From JAAXVQ01 sp964604705 (GTDB lineage Bacteria; Oederibacteriota; JAAXVQ01), in NCBI GenBank assembly GCA_964604705.1, contig CAZSAP010000005.1, positions 186,001 to 250,000 on the forward strand: a stretch of DNA of 64,000 bases, read 5' to 3'. Shown here one piece after another: positions 18,459 through 26,027 of this stretch. The notes beneath the pieces were generated by a model. It did not search any database, had not been told where the DNA came from, and worked only from the letters and a program-made list of their open reading frames with translations. The position numbers and the translations under genes were made by a program. Within the stretch, counting starts at the first letter, position 1, and every line of letters begins with the position of its first letter.

Positions 18459-19775
18459 ATGGATAAATCCATAAAAATCGGGCTATTGGGATGGGGCACA
18501 GTCGGAACTGGTGTGGCCAAGCTTTTCCAAAGAAGTGCCGATTTGTTAGCACAACGCGCTGGAGTACCGCTGGTATTAAAGCGGATTGCCGATCTGGACA
18601 TTACGCGTGATCGTGGGATCGCTTTGGATAAAGGCGTGTTGACAACCGATGCCATGGATATCATTAATGATCCTGAGATTCAAATCGTGGTTGAACTCAT
18701 TGGTGGTCAGGAGCCGGCGCGAACCTTTATCTTAAAAGCGCTTAGGGCCGGCAAACATGTCGTTACCGCCAATAAAGCCTTGTTGGCCAAATGTTGGGAT
18801 GAAATCCACGGGACTGCTCGTCAAGCTTCAGCTGAGATTTACTTTGAAGCCTCTGTAGGGGGCGGCATACCTGTGGTTCAGGCGTTGAACGATGGACTGG
18901 CTGCCAATCATGTTAAGAGCATCTATGGCATCATCAATGGCACTTCCAATTATATTTTGACGGAAATGGCCAAAGGCGAAGACTATAAAGGAACGCTGGC
19001 CAAGGCGCAACAGCAAGGGTTTGCCGAAGCCAACCCGACCTTGGATGTTGAGGGCGGGGATACCATGCACAAACTGGTGATCTTATCCTCTCTGGCGTTT
19101 GGCAAATGGATTCACCCGGAGGATGTGTACGTCGAAGGCATTACCCGTATTTCGGCCCAGGATATTGTTTACGCGCGCGAGGAATTTGACCGTGTGATTA
19201 AACTTTTAGGCATTGCCAAGCAATCGGCCGATGGGAGAATTCAGGTTCGCGTGCATCCCACATTGGTGCCGTCGGATCATCTCCTGGCCTCGGTCAACGG
19301 AGTGTACAATGGCATCTACATTATTGGGGATGCGGTAGGGCCGACATTGTTTTACGGCAAGGGTGCCGGCGAAATGCCTACGGCCTCGGCCGTGGTTTCG
19401 GATATTATATTTATTTCACGCAATATTCACATGAATGCCGCCGGCAAAGTGCCGAGCGTTTATTATCGGCCGGAGGATCAAAAACAGCTGATCTTGGCCC
19501 CGATGGAAGATTTGAAATCGGAATATTACCTCCGTTTCAACGTAAGGGATGAGGCCGGTGTCATTGCCAAAATTTCCAATATCCTCGGACAACGTGGAAT
19601 CTCCATTGCCTCGGTTATTCAAAAAGCACGCAAAGAAGGCGATATGGTTCCGATTGTGATTATGGTTTATGAATCCAAAGAAAAAGATGTGTGTGAGGCC
19701 CTGGCTGAGATTGACAAGTTGCCGGTCGTTATGCAACCGACCTTGAAAATACGTGTGGAGAATCTCGATGATTAA
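18459..19775 (+). CDS. hom: Homoserine dehydrogenase with C-terminal ACT domain
   Basis: 438 residues; GAAAGGGG precedes the ATG. It reduces aspartate semialdehyde to homoserine with NAD(P)H in the cytoplasm. The N-terminus carries the dinucleotide-binding GLLGWGTVGTGV. The catalytic core has the signature GIINGTSNYILTEM and the metal/substrate region FAEANPTLDVEGGDTMHKL. Residues about 355-430 form an ACT domain (LRFNVRDEAGVIAKISNILGQ), usually the threonine feedback site. It is the first gene behind a consensus promoter and overlaps thrC by 8 bases, so translation is probably coupled. Confidence 0.95.
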   Translation: MDKSIKIGLLGWGTVGTGVAKLFQRSADLLAQRAGVPLVLKRIADLDITRDRGIALDKGVLTTDAMDIINDPEIQIVVELIGGQEPARTFILKALRAGKHVVTANKALLAKCWDEIHGTARQASAEIYFEASVGGGIPVVQALNDGLAANHVKSIYGIINGTSNYILTEMAKGEDYKGTLAKAQQQGFAEANPTLDVEGGDTMHKLVILSSLAFGKWIHPEDVYVEGITRISAQDIVYAREEFDRVIKLLGIAKQSADGRIQVRVHPTLVPSDHLLASVNGVYNGIYIIGDAVGPTLFYGKGAGEMPTASAVVSDIIFISRNIHMNAAGKVPSVYYRPEDQKQLILAPMEDLKSEYYLRFNVRDEAGVIAKISNILGQRGISIASVIQKARKEGDMVPIVIMVYESKEKDVCEALAEIDKLPVVMQPTLKIRVENLDD

Positions 19776-20865
19776 ACCTGGCTTGATTGAAAAATACCGT
19801 AAACATCTTCCGGTTACAACAAAGACCCCGGTGGTAACACTTAACGAAGGGGACACACCGCTGGTTTTAGCTCCTACCTTGGGCAAACTTTCGGGGGTGC
19901 CTTTGAACGTGTATTTGAAGATCGAGGGTGCCAATCCCACTGGGTCCTTTAAAGACCGTGGTATGACCATGGCCATCACCAAGGCCAAGGAAGCAGGCTC
20001 CAAGGCGGTCATTTGCGCATCTACGGGGAATACGTCAGCCTCGGCTGCTGCGTATGCGGCCAGAGCCGGTATGGCTTGTTATGTTATTTTGCCCAAGGGT
20101 GCCATTGCCTTGGGTAAGTTGGCGCAAGCCATGATGCATGGCGCCAAGGTCATTGCCATAGAAGGCAATTTTGATCATGCGCTGGAAATTGTGAAGGACA
20201 TCGCCAACCATCACGATATCACTTTAGTCAATTCCATCAATCCTTATCGCATTGAAGGGCAGAAAACCGGGGCTTTTGAAATTGTGGAACAATTGGGCGG
20301 AAAGGCACCGGATTTTCATTTTATTCCAGTGGGCAATGCCGGCAATATCACAGCCTATTGGAAGGGTTATAAAGAATACAAAGCCATGGGTAAGATTTCA
20401 CGCTTACCGCGGATGATGGGGTGGCAAGCTGCGAAATCAGCGCCCATTGTGGACGGGCATCCCATTGCCGATCCCAAGACTTTGGCAACGGCCATTAAAA
20501 TTGGTAACCCTGCTTCTTGGAAATTTGCCATTGAAGCACGAGATGAATCCAAAGGCATGATCGGAGCGATCACCGATGAGCAGATTATCCAAGCCTATTG
20601 TCATTTAGGCCGTCATGAAGGTGTGTTTTGCGAACCGGCATCGGCTGCATCGGTAGCTGGATTTATAAAATTGGCCAAAGCTGGATTTTTCAAGAAGCAA
20701 GCGCCGAAAGGCGGCACCGCGGTTTGCATTCTTACCGGACATGGTCTGAAGGATCCGGATCGTGCAGTGGCGGTATCGCTTAAACCGGTTACGTGTAAAG
20801 CGGAAATGGGAGCTGTCTTGAAAGTCATGGGCTTAAAAGCTCAAGGTAAAAAAGGAAAACGCTAA
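19768..20865 (+). CDS. thrC: Threonine synthase
   Basis: 365 residues. I start it at the ATG at 19768, inside the end of hom, with GGAG 7 bases upstream; an upstream GTG at 19753 adds only five residues and has no ribosome site. It is a PLP enzyme turning O-phosphohomoserine into threonine. The PLP-lysine motif GSFKDRGM is at about residues 56-63, the Ser/Thr-Gly-Asn loop is STGNTSAS, and a glycine-rich phosphate cup (FIPVGNAGN) follows. Length and motifs fit the short bacterial/archaeal threonine synthase type. Its stop overlaps the start of the next gene (TAATG). Confidence 0.95.
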   Translation: MIKPGLIEKYRKHLPVTTKTPVVTLNEGDTPLVLAPTLGKLSGVPLNVYLKIEGANPTGSFKDRGMTMAITKAKEAGSKAVICASTGNTSASAAAYAARAGMACYVILPKGAIALGKLAQAMMHGAKVIAIEGNFDHALEIVKDIANHHDITLVNSINPYRIEGQKTGAFEIVEQLGGKAPDFHFIPVGNAGNITAYWKGYKEYKAMGKISRLPRMMGWQAAKSAPIVDGHPIADPKTLATAIKIGNPASWKFAIEARDESKGMIGAITDEQIIQAYCHLGRHEGVFCEPASAASVAGFIKLAKAGFFKKQAPKGGTAVCILTGHGLKDPDRAVAVSLKPVTCKAEMGAVLKVMGLKAQGKKGKR

Positions 20866-22115
20866 TGAAGTATATTGTTCTCGTCGGAGATGGCATGTCG
20901 GATCGTCCTTTGGCCAGTCTGGGTCATAAGACTCCGTTGCAAGTTGCCAAAACACCCAATATGGATTTTTTAGTTCAGCATGGGGTCATTGGCACCGCCC
21001 ATACGTTGGTTCAAGGATTTCCGTTGGGTTCGGATGTCGCCAATTTGGTCGTTATGGGATACGATCCTAGAAAATATTTTTCCGGACGAGCACCTTTGGA
21101 AGCCGCCAATATTGGGGTTGATTTGGGCCCATCGGATGTTGCCTTCCGCATGAACCTCGTGCATACCAAAAACGGTTTAATGGATGATTACTCGTGTGGC
21201 CATATCCCCACAGAAGATGCCAAGCCACTGGTGAAAATGTTGGCTGATAAATTGGGTGATAAGAAAATCACCTTTTATCCCGGTACCAGCTACCGGCATT
21301 TAGTTGTTTGGAAAAGCGGGCCACTTGAAGCTCGCTGCACACCACCGCATGATATTTCGGGGAAACCGTATGCCGAGCATTTACCTAAAGGCGCCCGACA
21401 CGCTGAATTGATCCGTCTAATGGAAGATTCACAATTGCTGCTTGAGGGCCATGAAGTGAACCGTGAACGTCGTCGCGAGGGCAAAAAACCCGCCAATATG
21501 ATCTGGTTATGGGGGCAGGGTAAAAAGCCCCAGATGCCCACACTAACGGAACGTTACAAAATTACCGGGAGCGTCATTTCGGCTGTGGATCTGGTTAAAG
21601 GCTTAGGCATTTATGCCGGTCTGAATGTAATTCAAGTTCCGGGTGCGACTGGGTATTTGGATACGAATTACGTGGGCAAAGCGGAAGCGGCCTTGAAATC
21701 CCTGAAAAAACAGGATTTTGTCTTTATTCACGTAGAAGCCCCCGATGAAGCCGGACACAATGGCGATGTAGCCGGGAAGATTCAAGCCATTGAAGATTTT
21801 GATCAGAAGGTTATTGGTACGGTGTTAAAAGGTTTAGAAGGGCGTGACGATTTTCGTATGTTGGTCCTGCCAGACCATCCCACTCCGTTGGAAGCGCGCA
21901 CACATGTCGACGAACCAGTGCCCTTTGTTCTGTATCAACCCAAAGGTGAGACCAATGGTGGTACCGCCTATAACGAAGAACAAGCCCGGGGAACCGGAAA
22001 ACATTTGGAAGAAGGCTGGCGTTTGATGGATTATTTGATCCAGGGAACTTGGCCGACGGATGCGTCGCAAGCTGAGGCAGATCCGTCTTCTGCAATGCCC
22101 AATAAGGAGGCGTAA
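20865..22115 (+). CDS. apgM: Phosphoglycerate mutase-like metalloenzyme, probable homoserine kinase
   Basis: 416 residues of the alkaline-phosphatase superfamily (archaeal-type cofactor-independent phosphoglycerate mutase family). The metal site is visible: GDGMSDRPL at the N-terminus, the GSDVANL loop with the likely catalytic serine, HVEAPDEAGHNGD, and LPDHPTP with a following His. The family is annotated both as a mutase and, when it lies between hom/thrC and lysC, as a proposed homoserine kinase. No GHMP-type thrB is in this operon, and thrC needs phosphohomoserine, so the kinase role is the better inference here. A true mutase role cannot be excluded from sequence alone. It overlaps thrC by one base. 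Confidence 0.82.
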   Translation: MKYIVLVGDGMSDRPLASLGHKTPLQVAKTPNMDFLVQHGVIGTAHTLVQGFPLGSDVANLVVMGYDPRKYFSGRAPLEAANIGVDLGPSDVAFRMNLVHTKNGLMDDYSCGHIPTEDAKPLVKMLADKLGDKKITFYPGTSYRHLVVWKSGPLEARCTPPHDISGKPYAEHLPKGARHAELIRLMEDSQLLLEGHEVNRERRREGKKPANMIWLWGQGKKPQMPTLTERYKITGSVISAVDLVKGLGIYAGLNVIQVPGATGYLDTNYVGKAEAALKSLKKQDFVFIHVEAPDEAGHNGDVAGKIQAIEDFDQKVIGTVLKGLEGRDDFRMLVLPDHPTPLEARTHVDEPVPFVLYQPKGETNGGTAYNEEQARGTGKHLEEGWRLMDYLIQGTWPTDASQAEADPSSAMPNKEA

Positions 22116-22119
22116 GGAA

Positions 22120-23340
22120 GTGAAATTAATTGTGATGAAATTCGGTGGCGCTACGGTGGCGACCCCCGAGGCCATGAAACAAGTAGCCGCACGTGTATTT
22201 GAAAAACAATCGGAAGGATACGATGTGGTGGTGGTTGTTTCCGCTCCGGGAGATATGACCGATGATCTTATCGCCAAAGCCAAAGCCATCACCGATTCCC
22301 CGGATGATCGCGAATTGGATATGCTTCTAGCTACGGGGGAGCAACAATCTATCGCACTGATGGCGATTGCCTTAAAATCATTAGGTTGCGACGCAATTTC
22401 ATTCACTGGTCCGCAAGTTGGGATTGTTACCGATGATGCGCATACCAAAGCGCGTATCGTCAAAATGGGCGGAGAAAAAATTCAGAAAGCCTTGCGTTTG
22501 GGCAAAGTGGTTATTGTGGCCGGCTTTCAAGGCGAAACCGAGGAAGAAGAAATTACCACGCTGGGACGTGGCGGTTCCGACTTAACGGCCGTTGCCTTGG
22601 CCACAGCGCTCAATGCAGATTTTTGTGAGTTTTATAAAGATGTTGATGGTGTGTACACCACCGATCCGCGTTTAGTTAAGACAGCTTCGAAACTTGCGCA
22701 TATTTCATATGATGAAATGTTGGAAATGGCCAGTTTGGGCGCCCAGGTCTTGTTTAATCGTTCTGTTGAATTTGCTAAGAAAAACAATATCAAACTGCAC
22801 GTTCGGTCCAGTACGAAACCCGATACGGGCACGATGATCACTGAGGAGGTCAAACAAATGGAAGGTGTAGTTGTCTCGGGTGTAACCTATACGAAGAACG
22901 AGGCTAAACTTACGATTTTGTGGGTTCCGGATCGTCCGGGTATTGCAGCTAAGGTGTTTGGCCGCTTGGCCGCTGAAAAGCTGAACATTGATGTGATTGT
23001 CCAGGATGTAGCGGAAGACGGTTCTACCAACATCTCGTTCACGATTTCAAAACAAGATTTGGTTCGAGCCAAAGGCATTGTTGAAAATTTAGTTCAGGAA
23101 TTGGGTGCCAAAGGTTTCCAAGCCGATGAGCATGTTGGCAAAGTGAGTGTGGTCGGTGTGGGTATGCGCACCCATACCGGCGTCGCCGCAGCCATGTTTG
23201 AAGCTTTGGCGGAAAAAGGCGTGAACATTCAAATGATCTCCACTTCGGAAATAAAAATTTCCTGTATCGTTTCAGAAGACCGTGTTGAAGAGTCGGTCCA
23301 AGCCATTCATGAGAAATTTAAATTGTCCAACTTGACCTAA
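22120..23340 (+). CDS. lysC: Aspartate kinase with tandem ACT domains
   Basis: 406 residues from the GTG at 22120, which has AGGAGG at 22105-22110; a longer in-frame ATG at 22060 lies inside the previous gene and would add an atypical Arg/Lys-rich leader. It phosphorylates aspartate, the first step to lysine, threonine and methionine. Visible are the N-terminal kinase signature VMKFGGATVATPE, the GRGGSDLTAVALA loop, and KDVDGVYTTDPR. The last 150 residues are two ACT domains (LWVPDRPGIAAKVFGRL, and VGVGMRTHTGVAAAMFEAL with QMISTSEIKISCIV), the sites of lysine/threonine feedback. It also contains an in-frame internal start for a regulatory subunit. Confidence 0.95.
   Translation: MKLIVMKFGGATVATPEAMKQVAARVFEKQSEGYDVVVVVSAPGDMTDDLIAKAKAITDSPDDRELDMLLATGEQQSIALMAIALKSLGCDAISFTGPQVGIVTDDAHTKARIVKMGGEKIQKALRLGKVVIVAGFQGETEEEEITTLGRGGSDLTAVALATALNADFCEFYKDVDGVYTTDPRLVKTASKLAHISYDEMLEMASLGAQVLFNRSVEFAKKNNIKLHVRSSTKPDTGTMITEEVKQMEGVVVSGVTYTKNEAKLTILWVPDRPGIAAKVFGRLAAEKLNIDVIVQDVAEDGSTNISFTISKQDLVRAKGIVENLVQELGAKGFQADEHVGKVSVVGVGMRTHTGVAAAMFEALAEKGVNIQMISTSEIKISCIVSEDRVEESVQAIHEKFKLSNLT
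22843..22860 (+). promoter_or_regulatory. Internal ribosome-binding site and start for an aspartokinase beta subunit
   Basis: GAGGAGGT at 22843-22850 lies 7 bases before an in-frame ATG at 22858. Translation from here would give a 160-residue protein made only of the two ACT domains. Bacillus subtilis and Corynebacterium aspartokinases make such a beta subunit from an internal start, forming alpha2-beta2 enzymes. The site is better than the GTG start of the full-length protein. Confidence 0.75.
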
Positions 23341-23389
23341 GCGTTGGGTACGTGGGTAAGCTATTCGTTTCGAGAGAGGTGCAGCCATC

Positions 23390-23707
23390 ATGTTGATCGT
23401 TAACGATCAAACGTTTGAAGCTGAGGTTCTAAAATCTCCAGTACCGGTTTTGGTGGATTTTTGGGCAGCGTGGTGTGGTCCGTGTCGCATGATTGCACCG
23501 GTTGTTGAAGAGTTTTCCAAGGAGTTTGCGGGACGGATCAAAGTGGTTAAGCTGGATGTAGATGAAAATCACAATACCGCCAGTCGGTTTGCCATTCGTT
23601 CCATTCCTTCACTTTTGTTTTTTAAGCATGGACAGTTGGTGAATCAGATTATCGGCGCTTGTACCAAATCACAAATAGTATCCATTGCAGAGGACGTTGT
23701 AAAATAA
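23390..23707 (+). CDS. trxA: Thioredoxin
   Basis: 105 residues, the usual thioredoxin length, with the active site FWAAWCGPCRMIAPV (Cys-Gly-Pro-Cys), the buried Asp (VDFWA), the cis-proline segment IRSIPSLLFF and the conserved KLDVDEN. GAGAGGTG precedes the ATG. It is a cytoplasmic dithiol reductant. It sits 49 bases after lysC without an obvious terminator and one base before its reductase, so the two proteins are surely made together. Confidence 0.96.
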   Translation: MLIVNDQTFEAEVLKSPVPVLVDFWAAWCGPCRMIAPVVEEFSKEFAGRIKVVKLDVDENHNTASRFAIRSIPSLLFFKHGQLVNQIIGACTKSQIVSIAEDVVK

Positions 23708-23708
23708 C

Positions 23709-24653
23709 ATGCCTGAAGAAATACGCGGTACATTTGAGTTGCCTTATGATGTTCTCATTGTGGGAGCGGGCCCGGCGGGCTTAACCGCGGGGCTGTATGC
23801 AGCACGGGCCGGTCGCTCGGTGGCGATTCTTGAACAGTTTTCACCCGGAGGACAAGCCGCCACCACTTGGCGTGTTGATAATTATCCAGGCGTCCCTGAG
23901 GTCAACGGGGCTGAGCTCATGATGCGCATGGCTGAGCAAACTCGCGGATTTGGGGTGGAAGTAATAAGCCAGCAAGTCATTGCTTTGGAACCGGGTCATC
24001 CGCATGCGGTTCAAACCACCGCCGGAAAAACGTACGGCCGTTCCATCATTCTGGCCACCGGCGCGACACCCAAACATTTGGGGATTCCTGGCGAAAAAGA
24101 CTTTCGCGGACGCGGGGTTTCGTATTGCGCAACCTGCGATGGCGCGTTTTTCCGGAATCAACCCATAGCCGTGATCGGTGGTGGAAATACAGCCCTGGAA
24201 GAAGCTGAATTTCTTACCCGGTTTGCCTCAAAAATCTATTTGGTGCATCGGCGAAATGAATTTCGGGCTGATCGCATTATCCAAGAGCATGTTTTAAATC
24301 ATCCTAAAATTGAAGTCGTTACACCCTATGTTCCTAAAGAAATTAAAGGCTCCATGGGGATTACCAAATTAATTTTGGAAGAACGGTCTGGTCAGAATTG
24401 CCGTGAATTGGAGGTCAATGGGGTCTTTGTGTTTGTTGGATTAACGCCTCAAACCGACGCTTTTGCAAATACCATTCGACTGGATGCCTATGGGTACATC
24501 ACCACGACACCTGAGTTATCCACGAATGTAGCCGGGATTTTTGCAGCCGGAGATTGTCGGGCCAATGTCTCCAAGCAAATCATAGTGGCCTCGGGTGAAG
24601 GTGCCGTCGCCGCGATTATGGCTGATCGCTTTCTTCAGTTGTCGCCTTCCTGA
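23709..24653 (+). CDS. trxB: Thioredoxin reductase
   Basis: 314 residues, typical of the low-molecular-weight flavoenzyme. It has an N-terminal FAD site (VGAGPAGLTAGLYAARAG), the redox-active CATCDGAFF (Cys-x-x-Cys), an NADPH site (VIGGGNTALEEAEFL) with the HRRNEFRA motif that marks NADPH preference, and the C-terminal FAD segment IFAAGDCR. It passes electrons from NADPH to the thioredoxin encoded one base upstream. Normal in all visible respects. Confidence 0.96.
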   Translation: MPEEIRGTFELPYDVLIVGAGPAGLTAGLYAARAGRSVAILEQFSPGGQAATTWRVDNYPGVPEVNGAELMMRMAEQTRGFGVEVISQQVIALEPGHPHAVQTTAGKTYGRSIILATGATPKHLGIPGEKDFRGRGVSYCATCDGAFFRNQPIAVIGGGNTALEEAEFLTRFASKIYLVHRRNEFRADRIIQEHVLNHPKIEVVTPYVPKEIKGSMGITKLILEERSGQNCRELEVNGVFVFVGLTPQTDAFANTIRLDAYGYITTTPELSTNVAGIFAAGDCRANVSKQIIVASGEGAVAAIMADRFLQLSPS

Positions 24654-24684
24654 CGGAAAAAGTTCAATACCAGAATGTCCTTTC

Positions 24685-24713
24685 TTTACTTGGGTTTTCA
24701 TATGTGGTAATAT
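24685..24713 (+). promoter_or_regulatory. Possible promoter of the aminotransferase gene
   Basis: TTTACT (24685-24690) and TAATAT (24708-24713) are 17 bases apart in the 104-base gap before the aminotransferase gene. Match quality is moderate (4 of 6 and 5 of 6). Confidence 0.45.
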
Positions 24714-24757
24714 CCCTGAACCATTAATTGGGGAATTGATTTTAGGAGGTGGGAAAC

Positions 24758-25969
24758 ATGAATTTAGCGAAACGCATGAAGACTGTCTCTGCGTCTCCCA
24801 CCTTAGCCATTGATGCCAAGGCTAAACAATTAAAAAGTTCAGGCGTGGATGTTATTAATTTTGGAGCCGGTGAACCTGATTTTGATACCCCGGATTATAT
24901 TAAAGAGGCTGGTATCGAAGCCATTCGCAAAGGCTATACCAAATATACACCTGCCGCTGGTTCGCCCGAGTTGAAAGAAGCGGTTTGTGACAAACTGCGG
25001 AAAGAAAATGGACTGGAATATACACCCAAAGAAGTAATTATCAACTGCGGTGCCAAACATTCCATTTATAATATTCTCCAGGTATTGATTAATCCGGGTG
25101 ATGAAGTTCTAATTCCTTCGCCGTATTGGGTCTCGTATCCCGAAACCGTAAAGCTGGCAGGCGGGAAACCTATTATTCTAAAAACGACTGAGAAATCGGG
25201 TTTTAAAATTTCGGCTGCAACTCTTCGGCGCCGCATTAAACCTAAGACCAAGATGTTGATTTTGAATTCGCCCAGCAACCCCACCGGAGCTGTGTATTCG
25301 GAAAGTGAATTGCGCGATATTATGGAAGTCGCGATCGCTAAGAAAATTTTCGTTTTGTCGGATGAAATTTATGAATATCTGGTTTACGACGGGGTGAAAC
25401 ATGTTTCCCCCGCAGTTGTTTTACCGAAAGCCAAGGAATGGACATTGCTGGTAAATGGGGTTTCCAAATCCTATGCCATGACAGGTTGGAGAATTGGGTA
25501 TACGGCCGGTCCGGCAGAGCTCATTTCAGCCATTTCGAACCTGCAGAGCCACTCGACCTCTAACCCAACCAGCATTTCAATGAAAGCGGCGTATGTAGCA
25601 CTCACCCAACCTCCACAGATGCTTCCGCAAATGTTGAATGCATTTGAAGAACGTCGGGCTTTTGTGGTGGAACGTTTAAATGCCATATCGGGTGTGACCT
25701 GTCGTAAGCCGGAGGGCGCTTTTTATGTTTTTCCAAATATAGAGGGTGCTTTAGGTAAAAGCTATCGAGGAAAAATCATTACCACATCTATGCAAATGGC
25801 TGATTTTCTTTTGGATGTTGCTCGAGTGGCATTGGTTCCAGGGGATGGATTCGGTATCGAAAATTATTTACGCATTTCATATGCCACTTCGATGGAAAAT
25901 TTACGAATTGGTCTGGACCGTATGGCCACCGCTTTGGCTGAGGGTGTTGCCCCAAAAGGCAAAAAGTAA
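24758..25969 (+). CDS. aspB: Class I aminotransferase, probable aspartate aminotransferase
   Basis: 403 residues from the ATG at 24758, behind AGGAGGTGG; the GTG at 24749 lies inside that ribosome site. It is a fold-type I PLP enzyme: the family opening FGAGEPDFDTPDYI, the SPYWVSYPE region, NSPSNPTGAVYS with the PLP-contacting Asn, SDEIYEYLVYDG with the Asp, the Schiff-base lysine in NGVSKSYAMTGWRIGY, and a C-terminal Arg in YLRISYATS. The AspB/AAT I-beta subgroup fits best, interconverting aspartate and oxaloacetate, which matches the aspartate pathway just upstream. Related broad-specificity aminotransferases cannot be ruled out. Confidence 0.9.
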   Translation: MNLAKRMKTVSASPTLAIDAKAKQLKSSGVDVINFGAGEPDFDTPDYIKEAGIEAIRKGYTKYTPAAGSPELKEAVCDKLRKENGLEYTPKEVIINCGAKHSIYNILQVLINPGDEVLIPSPYWVSYPETVKLAGGKPIILKTTEKSGFKISAATLRRRIKPKTKMLILNSPSNPTGAVYSESELRDIMEVAIAKKIFVLSDEIYEYLVYDGVKHVSPAVVLPKAKEWTLLVNGVSKSYAMTGWRIGYTAGPAELISAISNLQSHSTSNPTSISMKAAYVALTQPPQMLPQMLNAFEERRAFVVERLNAISGVTCRKPEGAFYVFPNIEGALGKSYRGKIITTSMQMADFLLDVARVALVPGDGFGIENYLRISYATSMENLRIGLDRMATALAEGVAPKGKK

Positions 25970-26027
25970 GCAGGCGTATGCGAGTGTTTTTTCGCGCAGG
26001 TTTGGAACCGTTTAAAGGAGCATGGTT

